Below, one piece after another: positions 48,778 through 57,312 of a stretch of DNA of 64,000 bases. The notes beneath the pieces were generated by a model. It saw only the letters and a list, made by a program, of their open reading frames with translations, had not been told where the DNA came from and made no database searches. The position numbers and the translations under genes were made by a program. Numbering within the stretch: the stretch's first letter is position 1; each line of letters begins with the position of its first letter. Source of the stretch: Sphingomonas gei (GTDB lineage: Bacteria; Pseudomonadota; Alphaproteobacteria; Sphingomonadales; Sphingomonadaceae); contig NZ_SRXT01000004.1 in assembly GCF_004792685.1 (NCBI RefSeq), positions 124,001 to 188,000 on the forward strand, given 5' to 3'.

Positions 48778-50916
48778 ATGGCTTCCAGAAAACCGCAAAC
48801 AACCTCCCGCAAATCCTGGTGGCGCACCGGCTCGGCCTGGAAGCGCATCGCGATATGGACCCTGATCGCCGGCGCCAGCGTCGGGCTGATCGCAATCGTC
48901 GCCTTGCTGATCGCGGTCTATTCGACGCGCTCGTCGCTGCCGAGCTATGACGAGCTGCGATCCTCGCCCAACGGCCAGATGGTCCGCGTCCATGCCGCCG
49001 ACGGCACCGTATTGGTCTCGCTCGGGCCGAGCTATGGCGAGTGGATCAAATATAACGATATTCCGGCGGTGATGAAGGACGCGATCGTCGCGGTCGAGGA
49101 TCGCCGCTTCGAAAGCCATTGGGGCGTCGACCCGCTCGGACTGGCGCGCGCGGTGCGCACCGGCATCGCCAATCGCGGCACCGGCCGCCGGCTCCAGGGC
49201 GCCTCGACGATCACCCAGCAGGTCGCGCGGACGATCTTCCTGTCGAACAAATATGATGTCGGGCGGAAGATGCGCGAGGCGGTGCTCGCGCTGGCGATGG
49301 AGCGCAAATTCTCGAAGGACCAGATCCTCGAACTCTATCTCAACAAGGTCTATTTCGGTGGCGGCGCCTATGGCATCGACGCCGCGAGCCGCAAGTTCTT
49401 CGGACATCCGGCGACCAATCTGAGCCTGGCCGAGTCCGCGGTGATCGCTGGACTGGTCAAGGCACCGTCGCATTATTCGCCGACCGCCGACGCCGAAGCC
49501 GCAGTGAGCCGCGCCAGCGTCGTGCTCGACGTGATGGCCGAGACCGGCAAGATCAGCCGCGCCACCGCCTCCGCCACCGATCCGCGCACCGTCAAGCTCG
49601 CGCCCGAGCCGCGCCAGAACAGCGTGCGCTATTTCACCGACTGGGCGCTGCCCCAGCTTGAGACCCTGATCGACGAGACCGAAGCGCCGCTCGAAGTGTG
49701 GACGACGCTCGACCTCGGGATGCAGCGCGCCGCCGACGACGCGATCCGCCAGAACGCGCCCGGCAACGCGCAGGGCGCCCTGGTCAGCCTCGATCGCGAC
49801 GGCGCCGTCCGGGCGATGGTCGGCGGCAAGGACTATGTCGCCTCGATCTACAACCGCGCCACCCAGGCCGTCCGCCAGCCCGGCTCCGCGTTCAAGCTGT
49901 TCGTCTATCTCGCCGCGCTCGAATCGGGCCACAAGCTCGACGATATCGTCGTCGACGAGCCGGTGACGATCAACGGCTGGAGCCCACGCAACAATTCGGG
50001 ACGCAACTCCGGCCAAGTCTCGTTGCGCACGGCCTTCGCATATTCGCTCAACACGATCGCGGCGAAGCTCGGCCAGGAAGTCGGCTTCGGCACGGTGGCG
50101 GACATGGCGCGGCGTTTCGGCATCACCACGCCGATCAACACCCAGCCGGCGATGGTGCTCGGCACGTCGAACGTGCGGCTGATCGACATGACCCGCGCCT
50201 TCGCTTCGGTGGGGCAGAAGGGCGTGGCGGTCACGCCCTATGGCATCACCCGGGTCACCGCGAACAACAACGTCATCTACCAGCACGAAGTCGATACCAG
50301 CCATGTCCTCGTCGCGCCTTATGTCGCTGCGCAGATGACCGACCTGCTCCAGACCGCCGTCGCCACGGGAAGCGGCCATGCGGCGCAGATCGGTCGTCCG
50401 GTCGCGGGCAAGACCGGCACCACGACGTCGAACAAGGACGGCTGGTTCATCGGCTTTTCGAGCGGGCTGACCACCGGGGTGTGGATGGGGCGCGACGACG
50501 CCAAGGTCGTCCCCGGGCTGCAGGGCGGCACCGCGCCGGCGCGCGCCTTTGCCGCGTTCATGACCAAGGCCGTCGCCAAGCGCCCGGTCGAGCAGTTCGA
50601 GACGCAAGTAACCTTGCCCGAATGGCAGCTCGAGCCCGAGGACAATGCCTATTACGCGCAACCCGACAACGGCATGTTCGTCGATCCCGACGGCAATCCG
50701 CTGCCCGACACCCGGCAGCCGCGCACCGAGGATGGCGAAGAGGATCCGCAGGCGCAGGGCGAGGAGCAGCTCGACCAGGACTGGATCGACCGGATGACGG
50801 GCAATCGCCCGCCGCAGCAACAGCCCGATCCCGGCCGCGCGCCCCCGCCGCGCGAAGCCCCCCGCCAGCCGCCGCAGGACCGGGCACCGCCGCGGGAGAC
50901 TCCGGACGGGTTCTAG
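48778..50916 (+). CDS. Penicillin-binding protein 1A (class A PBP)
   Basis: A 712-aa bifunctional cell-wall synthase. One N-terminal span (about residues 23-46) anchors it; the glycosyltransferase domain has AIVAVEDRRFESHWGVDP, QGASTITQQVARTIFLS and KDQILELYLNKVYFGGGAYGID. The transpeptidase has the SxxK in PGSAFKLF, SxN in AYSLNT and KTGTTTSNKDGWFIG. The last 60 residues are a Pro/Gln/Asp-rich disordered tail. It lies directly after msrB. Confidence 0.94.
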   Translation: MASRKPQTTSRKSWWRTGSAWKRIAIWTLIAGASVGLIAIVALLIAVYSTRSSLPSYDELRSSPNGQMVRVHAADGTVLVSLGPSYGEWIKYNDIPAVMKDAIVAVEDRRFESHWGVDPLGLARAVRTGIANRGTGRRLQGASTITQQVARTIFLSNKYDVGRKMREAVLALAMERKFSKDQILELYLNKVYFGGGAYGIDAASRKFFGHPATNLSLAESAVIAGLVKAPSHYSPTADAEAAVSRASVVLDVMAETGKISRATASATDPRTVKLAPEPRQNSVRYFTDWALPQLETLIDETEAPLEVWTTLDLGMQRAADDAIRQNAPGNAQGALVSLDRDGAVRAMVGGKDYVASIYNRATQAVRQPGSAFKLFVYLAALESGHKLDDIVVDEPVTINGWSPRNNSGRNSGQVSLRTAFAYSLNTIAAKLGQEVGFGTVADMARRFGITTPINTQPAMVLGTSNVRLIDMTRAFASVGQKGVAVTPYGITRVTANNNVIYQHEVDTSHVLVAPYVAAQMTDLLQTAVATGSGHAAQIGRPVAGKTGTTTSNKDGWFIGFSSGLTTGVWMGRDDAKVVPGLQGGTAPARAFAAFMTKAVAKRPVEQFETQVTLPEWQLEPEDNAYYAQPDNGMFVDPDGNPLPDTRQPRTEDGEEDPQAQGEEQLDQDWIDRMTGNRPPQQQPDPGRAPPPREAPRQPPQDRAPPRETPDGF

Positions 50917-50941
50917 TTTCAGTTTGCATCGTGTTTGAAAT

Positions 50942-51625
50942 TTACGAGCTGACGCCCTCGCGCCCTACCCAATGCAGTGCGGCACCGTTCCTTCGCAACC
51001 AGGTCCGTGCCGGGGTCGGATCGGCCTCGAACAATAGCTCGACCAGCCGATGGAAGGCGGGCGAATGGTTCATGTGAACCCGGTGTGCGACTTCGTGCGC
51101 GACCGTCGCGCGACGGACATGATCAGGCGCGAGGATCAGCCGCCAGCTATAGCGGATCGCGCCCGACGAGGCGCAGCTTCCCCAGCGGCCGCGCGGATCG
51201 CCGATCGACACGCGAGTCACCCCCACCCCGGCGCGCTCGGCATATTCGGTGGTCTCGGCGCTGAGCACGCGCAGCGCTTCGGCGCGCAGCCAGCGCTCGA
51301 CGCGGCGCTCGAGCCCGTCGCGCGGCCCGCCGCAGATCAGGCGATCCCCATCGAGCCGGGGCGTTCGCGGCGCTGTCGGCACATAATCGATCGCGATCTC
51401 ACGACCGGCGAACGTGAAGCGCGCACCTGGAACCAGCGGCAGGCTGCCGGGGAGGCGCGCCTGCTGCGCGGCGATCCAGGCGCGCTGCTCCTCGGCCCAG
51501 GCCAGCCCGTTCTTGACCGAGGCGCGCGGCGGCAGCGTCAGCCGGACCTTGCCGTCGCGGGGGTCTACGGCGAGTCGCATCCGCCGGGCGCGGGGGTGGC
51601 GGACGATCTCGATCGCCCCGCTCAA
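50942..51625 (-). CDS. YgjP-like zinc metalloprotease (DUF45 family)
   Basis: A 227-aa protein of the YgjP/M48-like group. The zinc site is VAHEVAHRVHMNHSPAFH (HExxH plus a third ligand); RGRWGSCASSGAIRYSWRLILAP is the characteristic preceding motif. The start is probably TTG 51625, which overlaps the YcgN stop codon in TTTGA, giving translational coupling; longer upstream frames have no match. Function is unproven; family members are single-domain cytoplasmic proteins. Confidence 0.86.
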   Translation of the reverse strand: MSGAIEIVRHPRARRMRLAVDPRDGKVRLTLPPRASVKNGLAWAEEQRAWIAAQQARLPGSLPLVPGARFTFAGREIAIDYVPTAPRTPRLDGDRLICGGPRDGLERRVERWLRAEALRVLSAETTEYAERAGVGVTRVSIGDPRGRWGSCASSGAIRYSWRLILAPDHVRRATVAHEVAHRVHMNHSPAFHRLVELLFEADPTPARTWLRRNGAALHWVGREGVSS

Positions 51626-52056
51626 AGCTCCCGGTCCACCAGATGGTGCTCGAAATCGCCGGCATCGTCTTCGGAGATCGTCCAGCCGCGCGTCGACTGG
51701 CCGGCGATGTGGACGGTCTCGCGGTCGCCGCTCACCAGATAATGCCAGTCGGGCAGCTGGCGGCCTTCGGCGCGCAGGCGATAGGCGCAGGTCGAGGGCA
51801 GCCACTCGATCCCGGAGACGTTGCTGGTGTTGAGCCGCACGCATTCGCTGACATAAGCATGGCGATGGCGATAGTCGCTGCAGCGGCCCATCCGGCGATC
51901 GAGCAGCCGGCAGGCGACGTTGGTCGCGTGCAGCTCGCCGGTATCCTCATCCTCGAGCTTGTGGACGCAGCATTTGCCGCAGCCGTCGCACAGCGCCTCC
52001 CATTGGGCGCGATCGAGATTCGCCAGCGGCGTATCTTCCCAGAAGCGCCCGCTCAT
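51622..52056 (-). CDS. YcgN family cysteine cluster protein (UPF0260)
   Basis: A 144-aa cytosolic protein with a Cys-rich metal-binding pattern: WEALCDGCGKCCVHKLEDEDTGEL, ACRLLDRRMGRCSDY and YVSECVRL, followed by LPSTCAYRL. These are the hallmarks of the UPF0260/YkgJ zinc or iron cluster family. ATG 52056 overlaps the upstream SCO gene stop by 4 bp. No function is established. Confidence 0.9.
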   Translation of the reverse strand: MSGRFWEDTPLANLDRAQWEALCDGCGKCCVHKLEDEDTGELHATNVACRLLDRRMGRCSDYRHRHAYVSECVRLNTSNVSGIEWLPSTCAYRLRAEGRQLPDWHYLVSGDRETVHIAGQSTRGWTISEDDAGDFEHHLVDREL

Positions 52057-52655
52057 CGGACCCAATGCTTCGCTTGCTCGGCGATCGCCGCCCCGTCCTT
52101 GTCGATCGGCAGCGAGGTGATCGGTTCGCCATGGGGACCCATCAGGAACGCCACGGCGAGATGGTCGACCATATAGCCGCCGCCGGGGCCGGGCGGCTGC
52201 TTCTTGAAATACACCGCATAGCTTTTCGCCACTGCGGCAATCGCCTGCGGGCTGCCGGTGAGCCCGACGATGCTCGGGTGGAAATTGGCTACGAACTGCT
52301 TGATCACCGCTGGGGTGTCGCGCTCGGGATCCACCGTGATGAAGATCGGCACGATTTTCTCGGCGACTCGCGGCGCCTGCTTGTCGAGCAGCTTCATCGC
52401 CTGGCCGATCTTGGCCATGTCGGTGGGGCAGACGTCGGGGCAATAAGTGTAGCCGAAATAGACGATGCGATATTTGCCGGCGAAATCCACGTCGCGCACG
52501 GCCTTGCCGTCCTGGTCGACGAGCGCGAACGGCCCGCCGATGCGGGCGCCGGCGAGCGGCGGTTCCTCGGGCTTGCCGGCACCGCAGCCGGCGAGGGGCA
52601 ATGCGGCGAGCAGCGCGAGCGCTGAAAACATCCTGTACATGGCGCGCTCAGCCAT
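52053..52655 (-). CDS. SCO family copper chaperone lipoprotein
   Basis: A 200-aa Sco1/SenC-type thioredoxin-fold protein for copper delivery to cytochrome oxidase. A lipobox LAGCG (Cys about residue 24 from this start) anchors it to the periplasmic face of the membrane. The metal site is GYTYCPDVCPTDM with the distal His in YMVDHLAVAF. In-frame ATGs at 52640 and 52631 would shorten only the signal peptide. It overlaps YcgN by 4 bp. Confidence 0.9.
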   Translation of the reverse strand: MAERAMYRMFSALALLAALPLAGCGAGKPEEPPLAGARIGGPFALVDQDGKAVRDVDFAGKYRIVYFGYTYCPDVCPTDMAKIGQAMKLLDKQAPRVAEKIVPIFITVDPERDTPAVIKQFVANFHPSIVGLTGSPQAIAAVAKSYAVYFKKQPPGPGGGYMVDHLAVAFLMGPHGEPITSLPIDKDGAAIAEQAKHWVR

Positions 52656-52668
52656 GATCTGTTAGGCG

Positions 52669-53319
52669 ATGGCTGGCAAGAACGCGTTCAGTCAAAGGTT
52701 CGGTCGCACCATGGATTTTCGGGTATTCCGCGTAGCCGCTGTCGCCGCAATGGCGCTCACCGCGGCGCCCCTCGCCGCACAGCAATTTTCCGACGGATAC
52801 GAGTTCCTCAAGGCGATCCGCGATTCGGACGGCGCCAAGCTCAACAAGTTCCTGCTCGACCGCTCGCTCCGCATCGTCAACACGCGCGAACGCGGCAGCG
52901 GCGAAGGCGCGCTGCACATCGTCGCCAGGCGCTCGGACGCGCTCTATCTGCGCGTCCTGCTCCAGGCCGACGACATCAATCCCAACCTCCAGGACGGCCG
53001 CGGCAACACCGCCCTGCTGATCGCCGTCGAGCAGAATTGGGGCGAGGGCGTCGGCATCCTGATCAAGTACCACGCCAACGTGAACCTGGCGAACAGCGGC
53101 GGCGAGACGCCATTGATCCGCGCGGTGCAGATGCACAATATCGAGATCGTCCGCCAGTTGCTCGACGCCAAGGCCGATCCCGATCGCGCCGATTATGGCA
53201 GCGGCAAATCGGCGCGCGATTATGCCCGCGAAGAGGCACGCTGGCCCAACATCGCCAAGCTGCTCGCCGATGCCCCGAAAAAGGGCCAGAACGCCGCGAC
53301 CGGCCCGGGTTCGAAATAG
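52669..53319 (+). CDS. Exported ankyrin-repeat protein
   Basis: A 216-aa protein with a signal peptide (residues 1 to about 37, ending in AAPLAAQQ) and about four ankyrin repeats (EGALHIVARRSDALYLRVLLQ, GNTALLIAVEQNWGEGVGILI, GETPLIRAVQMHNIEIVRQLL, SARDYAREEARWPNIAKLL). Such periplasmic ankyrin proteins are common in sphingomonads; partners are not known. ATG 52669 is used; ATG 52711 gives a shorter signal peptide. It is divergent from the SCO gene. Confidence 0.85.
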   Translation: MAGKNAFSQRFGRTMDFRVFRVAAVAAMALTAAPLAAQQFSDGYEFLKAIRDSDGAKLNKFLLDRSLRIVNTRERGSGEGALHIVARRSDALYLRVLLQADDINPNLQDGRGNTALLIAVEQNWGEGVGILIKYHANVNLANSGGETPLIRAVQMHNIEIVRQLLDAKADPDRADYGSGKSARDYAREEARWPNIAKLLADAPKKGQNAATGPGSK

Positions 53320-53323
53320 ACGC

Positions 53324-53812
53324 TTATTTCCGCTGGAAGACCTGCTCGGCCTCGGGGTCGAGCAGGTGGGTCACGCGGCGCGCCGCCCGGCGCGCAAAGG
53401 CCAGGGTGCATTTCCTGCGAGTCGCGCCGGCGAGCGGCACCGTCGCCGCCTCGCGGACCACCGCGGCGTCGTAGCGATCGGCGACGATCAGCCCGGCGCG
53501 CGCCGGCAGGAAACCCTCCTGCTCGAACGGGCGCAAATCGAAGCCCTCGGGCACTGCCCAGAAGAACCGGTCGCAATGCGCGAGATAGTCGGTCCATTTG
53601 GCGTCCCCGAGCAGATCGGCGCGCGACACCTTGATCTCGACGATCACGATATTGCCGCGCGCATCGAGCGCCATCAAATCGGCGCGGCGGCCGCCGTCGA
53701 GCGGGACTTCGCCGATCGCCGCGATATCGTGGCGCAGCAGCATCCGCGTCACGCCGCGGGCGACATCGCCCGCCACGAGCGGGGCATCGGACGATAAAAC
53801 AGCCGAGGTCAT
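53324..53812 (-). CDS. mmcB: MmcB family DNA repair protein
   Basis: A 162-aa protein with a restriction-endonuclease-like fold: GEVPLDGGRRADLMALDARGNIVIVEIKVSRADLLGDAKWTDY contains the D-ExK catalytic pattern (GGRRADLM, IVEIKVS). MmcB is a LexA-controlled repair factor in Caulobacter. The gene has a perfect GTTC-N7-GTTC box 13 bases upstream of its start, which strongly supports SOS control here too. It is convergent with the ankyrin gene. Confidence 0.92.
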   Translation of the reverse strand: MTSAVLSSDAPLVAGDVARGVTRMLLRHDIAAIGEVPLDGGRRADLMALDARGNIVIVEIKVSRADLLGDAKWTDYLAHCDRFFWAVPEGFDLRPFEQEGFLPARAGLIVADRYDAAVVREAATVPLAGATRRKCTLAFARRAARRVTHLLDPEAEQVFQRK

Positions 53813-53824
53813 CCCCGGCTGTTA

Positions 53825-53839
53825 GAACATTCAGCGAAC
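53825..53839 (-). promoter_or_regulatory. LexA (SOS) box before mmcB
   Basis: On the minus strand GTTC-GCTGAAT-GTTC is an exact match to the alphaproteobacterial LexA direct repeat GTTC-N7-GTTC (plus strand GAAC-ATTCAGC-GAAC). It ends 13 bases before the mmcB start codon, in the place of a promoter operator. It also overlaps nothing else on that strand. Confidence 0.75.
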
Positions 53840-53873
53840 ACGGGGAAGCCCCCAAGGGCTTTCGCGTTCGGTA

Positions 53874-54521
53874 TCAGCGATAGAAAATATGATTGCCGAC
53901 CGTCGCGACGCGCGCCCGGTTCCAGCTCGGCTTGACGTAGCGCGCGTGGAAATACAGCGCGTTGCCGGCGGGGCTGTCCCACAGATCGTTCCGGGCGACC
54001 TTGGCCACGCCGAGCGCCTTGCGCCACTGCGCATTGGACGGCGGCGTCGGCAGCTTGCCGCCGCGCACGAACGAGAACTGGCCGCGCTGGGTGATCACCG
54101 AGCAGATCGACTTGGGGAAGCGCCCCGATTTGGTGCGATTGATGATCACGTCGGCGACGGCGAGCTGGCCCGCGAGCGGCTCGCTCTTCGCTTCGTAATA
54201 GACGCCGACTGCGAGGCAATTGAGCTCGGCATCGGCAGCGCCGACATCGTCGTGCGCAGCAACTGCGGCCGAGAGCGTCGCGAAATCCTGATCTTCCTGG
54301 AGCGCCGCCTGGGGGAGGGGCTGTACGATCTCGCCGTCCTGCTGGAGGACCGGCTGCGCCACGATCGCCGGCGCGGGAACCACATGGTGTTCCTGAAGGT
54401 TGACTGCCTGGACGGGCGCCTGCTGGCTCACCTGACCGGCGTCGAGCGTGGCGGCATTCGCAAGTGCGCCAGCGCAAAAAGTCACAGCCGCGAAGGTCGC
54501 GGCGCGTGGCATGAACTTCAT
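53874..54521 (-). CDS. SleB-like cell wall hydrolase
   Basis: A 215-aa exported protein: a signal peptide (1 to about 23, FCAGALANAAT), a Gln/Val/Pro-rich low-complexity stretch (about 30-85), then a SleB-type lytic transglycosylase domain (NCLAVGVYYEAKSEPLAGQLAVADVIINR with the catalytic Glu, SICSVITQRGQFSFV, NALYFHARYV). It trims peptidoglycan. It is the gene just upstream of mmcB on the same strand but has its own end. Confidence 0.88.
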   Translation of the reverse strand: MKFMPRAATFAAVTFCAGALANAATLDAGQVSQQAPVQAVNLQEHHVVPAPAIVAQPVLQQDGEIVQPLPQAALQEDQDFATLSAAVAAHDDVGAADAELNCLAVGVYYEAKSEPLAGQLAVADVIINRTKSGRFPKSICSVITQRGQFSFVRGGKLPTPPSNAQWRKALGVAKVARNDLWDSPAGNALYFHARYVKPSWNRARVATVGNHIFYR

Positions 54522-54675
54522 TAAACTTCATTACTGTGCGGTGGTGCGCGGCCGGCTCCCGATACAAGTGGAACCGCCGGACTTCCCCCCGACTGCGTAA
54601 TCGCCCGGCTTCACACCCCGGTCGACACAACGCTGTTGAACGAATGCCGCCCTTGCCCCGCGCGCACGTTTGGAG

Positions 54676-55014
54676 TCAACAAAGGTTCATCGTTTCAGCG
54701 GCGAAGCGTTCGGCGTCTGCGATATCCAGCTCGACCACCCACAAATCGCGGTCGAAACCGCGCCGCCGCTGCCAATAGTCGCGCACGGCCATCTCATCCG
54801 CAATATCTTGTGGTCCAGCGGGCAGGAGCGTGGGCGCTCCCTGGGGGTCGGAGCCGCGCTCGAACAGCCGCGGATTGCTGCCCTTGTAATAGGTTACCAG
54901 CAGGATTCCGCCCGCCCCGGCATCGCCTTTGGCGAGGATCATCGCCGAGCCGCCCTGCTGATCCGCGCGGCGAACCAGCGCGCTCACCAGCAGCGCGCTG
55001 GTCAACCGCGCCAT
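54676..55014 (-). CDS. DUF1491 family protein
   Basis: A 112-aa protein of the alphaproteobacterial DUF1491 family: LTSALLVSALVRRADQQGGSAMILAKGDAGAGGILLV and YWQRRRGFDRDLWVVELD are its two conserved blocks. No function is known. It shares one base with the upstream thioesterase stop. The 154-bp gap 54522-54675 downstream shows nothing recognisable. Confidence 0.85.
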   Translation of the reverse strand: MARLTSALLVSALVRRADQQGGSAMILAKGDAGAGGILLVTYYKGSNPRLFERGSDPQGAPTLLPAGPQDIADEMAVRDYWQRRRGFDRDLWVVELDIADAERFAAETMNLC

Positions 55015-55475
55015 CAGGCTGCCCGATAGCCGGGGAGCGATGCGAGTGCGATCCGCGAGCGCATGAAGGTGCCGGTTCCGCGCGCCGCTTCCTCGCCGCT
55101 CGCGTCGATCAGCCGCGCCTCGGCGACGAACACCCGGCGCTGGCCGCTCACCCAGCGCCCCTCGGCGATCACCGGGCCTTCGCCGAGCGGCCTGGTGAAC
55201 AGCAGATTGAACGCCGTGGTCAGCAGGAAACGATCGGTGACGAGGCTGTTGGCGGCATAGAAAGCGGCGTCATCGAGCATCTTGAAATAGCTCGTCCCAT
55301 GCGCCGCGCCGGCAGCGTGGAAATAGCGCGAATCGATGTCGAACCGGATCCGCGCGACTCCGCCCTCGGAAATCTCGAGCCGCGATTCGAACAGCCGATT
55401 GATCGGCGCCGCCGCATAGAGCGATTCGAGCGCGCGGAAATGCGCCTCGGCGCCGCGGGGCTCAGGCGGCGTCAC
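55014..55475 (-). CDS. PaaI-like hotdog thioesterase
   Basis: A 153-aa hotdog-fold protein of the PaaI/acyl-CoA thioesterase group. AHGTSYFKMLDDAAFYAANSLV is the hotdog helix motif and FLLTTAFNLLFTRPLGEGPVIAEGRWVSGQRRVFVAEARLID the following strands. It overlaps ptsN upstream by 14 bp and abuts the DUF1491 gene downstream. The substrate is unknown. Confidence 0.85.
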   Translation of the reverse strand: MTPPEPRGAEAHFRALESLYAAAPINRLFESRLEISEGGVARIRFDIDSRYFHAAGAAHGTSYFKMLDDAAFYAANSLVTDRFLLTTAFNLLFTRPLGEGPVIAEGRWVSGQRRVFVAEARLIDASGEEAARGTGTFMRSRIALASLPGYRAA

Positions 55476-55929
55476 GCGTCTCCAAGCCGGCGAGCAGCGC
55501 GAATAACGCGTCGGGCGATCCGGCGCCGCGCAGCTTGGCCGCGAAATTGCGGTCGCGCAGCTTGCGCGAGACGCAGGCGAGCGCCTTGAGATGCTCGGCG
55601 CCGGCGCTCACCGGCGAGAGCAGCATGAACACCAGATCGACCGGCAGATCGTCGATCGCGGCGAAATCGACCGGGTGGGCGAGCCGCACGAACACGCCCG
55701 CGACTCGCTTGAGTCCGTCGAGCTTCCCATGCGGAATCGCGATTCCGCCGCCGAAACCGGTCGAGCCCAGTTTCTCGCGCTCGGCCAGCCGCTCGGTCAC
55801 CAGTTTCGCGTCGACGCCGTAAGCGCGCGCCGCGGCGGTGCCGAGCTGCTGGAACAGAGTCTTCTTGTTCGTTGCGCCCAAGCCGGCGAGCACCGCCTCG
55901 GGGATCAGCAAATCGCTGAGTTCGGTCAT
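55462..55929 (-). CDS. ptsN: PTS IIA-like nitrogen regulatory protein PtsN
   Basis: A 155-aa EIIA-Ntr. The phosphorylated His is in GIAIPHGKLDGL (about residue 66); VDLVFMLLSPVSAGAEHLKALACVSRKLRD is the conserved second half. In alphaproteobacteria it receives phosphate from PtsP-NPr and regulates potassium uptake and stress responses. It lies 38 bp after hpf, the usual hpf-ptsN order, but rpoN is not present. Confidence 0.94.
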   Translation of the reverse strand: MTELSDLLIPEAVLAGLGATNKKTLFQQLGTAAARAYGVDAKLVTERLAEREKLGSTGFGGGIAIPHGKLDGLKRVAGVFVRLAHPVDFAAIDDLPVDLVFMLLSPVSAGAEHLKALACVSRKLRDRNFAAKLRGAGSPDALFALLAGLETRDAA

Positions 55930-55967
55930 CGGATGTCCAAAGCAATCGCCCCCCGGCGGGCCTCCCC

Positions 55968-56555
55968 CTAGGCCTGTGCGCGGTTGGGCTCAACCCATCC
56001 GATCGTCCCGTCGCCGCGGCGATAGACCATGTTGTGCGCGCCGGTCGCGGTGTTGCGGAACAGCAGGGCGTTGGTGTGGCGCAAGTCGAGCATCATCACT
56101 GCGTCGGACACCGTCGCCTCGGGCACGTCGACTCGCGTCTCTGCGATGATCAGCGGCGACTCGACGGGTTCTTCCTCCTCGGCCGGCTCCTGGAACAAGG
56201 TATAGCCGGCATTGTCATAGGCACCGTTCTCGGCAAGCGCAGTGATCGCGCCGGTCTGCCGGTCCTTGAGGCGGCGGGTGTAGCGGCGCAGCTGCTTGTC
56301 GATCCGGTCGGCGGCGCCATCGAACGCGCCATTGGCCTCCATCCCCCTATTGGCGGCCTTGAGCACGAGCCCCTGCATCACGTGCATGATGATGTCGCAG
56401 GTGAAGCCGTTGTCGTGCGGTCCCTTGCCGAAGGTCACCTGCGACGAGAGCGCACGCGAGAAATATTTGTCGGCGGTAGCCTGGAGCCGTTCGGTGACCA
56501 ACGTCTTGAGCGCATCGCCCGTTTCGACCTGATGGCCAGAGACTCGGATATCCAT
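55968..56555 (-). CDS. hpf: Long-form hibernation promoting factor (RaiA/HPF)
   Basis: A 195-aa ribosome-associated inhibitor. The N-terminal S30AE domain is MDIRVSGHQVETGDALKTLVTERL to about residue 100; an acidic linker (EPAEEEEPVE) leads to the C-terminal dimerisation domain (VSDAVMMLDLRHTNALLFRNTATGAHNMVYRRGDGTIGWVEP), making it the long form that pairs 70S ribosomes in stationary phase. ATG 56555 has GGAGGT seven bases before it, one of the best ribosome-binding sites in the window. Confidence 0.95.
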   Translation of the reverse strand: MDIRVSGHQVETGDALKTLVTERLQATADKYFSRALSSQVTFGKGPHDNGFTCDIIMHVMQGLVLKAANRGMEANGAFDGAADRIDKQLRRYTRRLKDRQTGAITALAENGAYDNAGYTLFQEPAEEEEPVESPLIIAETRVDVPEATVSDAVMMLDLRHTNALLFRNTATGAHNMVYRRGDGTIGWVEPNRAQA

Positions 56556-56613
56556 GATGTTACCTCCACTTCGATATGAGGCCGCCCGTATACGCGCGGC
56601 GGCCGAACCCGGA

Positions 56614-57306
56614 TCAACCGGTCGCGGCCAGGGCCCAGAGCGGGTCCTCCAATCCCTGGACAAAGGCTGCGTGGCGCTCAAGTTCCACGACCGATGCCGC
56701 AAAATGCCGCGCAGGCCGCACATGGACCCGATTCGGCGCCTCGGCAGGGGTCTCGCGCATCACCGGCGCGTCGACCGCGAGGCCCAGCGTGATCTGCCGT
56801 CCACCGGTCAGCTCGACATAGACCTGCGCGAGCAATTGCGCGTCGAGCAAGGCGCCGTGGACCTGGCGCGCGCTGAGATCGATCCCGTAGCGGACGCACA
56901 AGGCATCGAGCGTGTGCTTGGCGCCGGGATGCCGGACCCGCGCGATCGCCAGCGTGTCGACCATCCGGCTGGTGCAGATCACCGGCCGGCCGCAGCGGCC
57001 GAGCTCGCCGTTCAGGAACGAGAAGTCGAACCCGGCATTGTGCGCGACAAGGGGGCAATCGCCGAGAAATTCGATCAGATCCTCGACGACGTCATGGAAC
57101 AATGGCTTGTCCGCCAGGAAGCGCGCGCTCAACCCGTGGACGCGCTCGGCCTCGAACGGCATGTCGCGCTGCGGATTGACGTATTGATGGAAATGCCGGC
57201 CCGTGGGCACGCGATTTAGCATCTCGATACAGCCGATCTCGACCAGCCGGTCGCCGCCCGCGAAGCTGAGCCCCGTCGTCTCGGTATCGAACACAATTTC
57301 GCGCAT
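56614..57306 (-). CDS. dnaQ: DNA polymerase III subunit epsilon
   Basis: A 230-aa proofreading 3'-5' exonuclease of the replicase. Exo I is VFDTETTGL (Asp7 and Glu9), Exo II is VAHNAGFDFSFLN, and Exo III-epsilon is VHGALLDAQLLAQVY. The C-terminal 50 residues bind the polymerase subunit. It belongs to the origin-proximal dnaQ-coaE-aroE-maf-ppsR run, all on the minus strand and all pointing away from the predicted origin. Confidence 0.95.
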   Translation of the reverse strand: MREIVFDTETTGLSFAGGDRLVEIGCIEMLNRVPTGRHFHQYVNPQRDMPFEAERVHGLSARFLADKPLFHDVVEDLIEFLGDCPLVAHNAGFDFSFLNGELGRCGRPVICTSRMVDTLAIARVRHPGAKHTLDALCVRYGIDLSARQVHGALLDAQLLAQVYVELTGGRQITLGLAVDAPVMRETPAEAPNRVHVRPARHFAASVVELERHAAFVQGLEDPLWALAATG

Positions 57307-57312
57307 GACGCC

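Noticed and set aside
48655..50820. 721-codon minus-strand frame over the PBP1A gene
   Set aside because: PBP1A has intact catalytic motifs on the plus strand; the reverse frame is Arg/Asp-rich with no recognisable domain.
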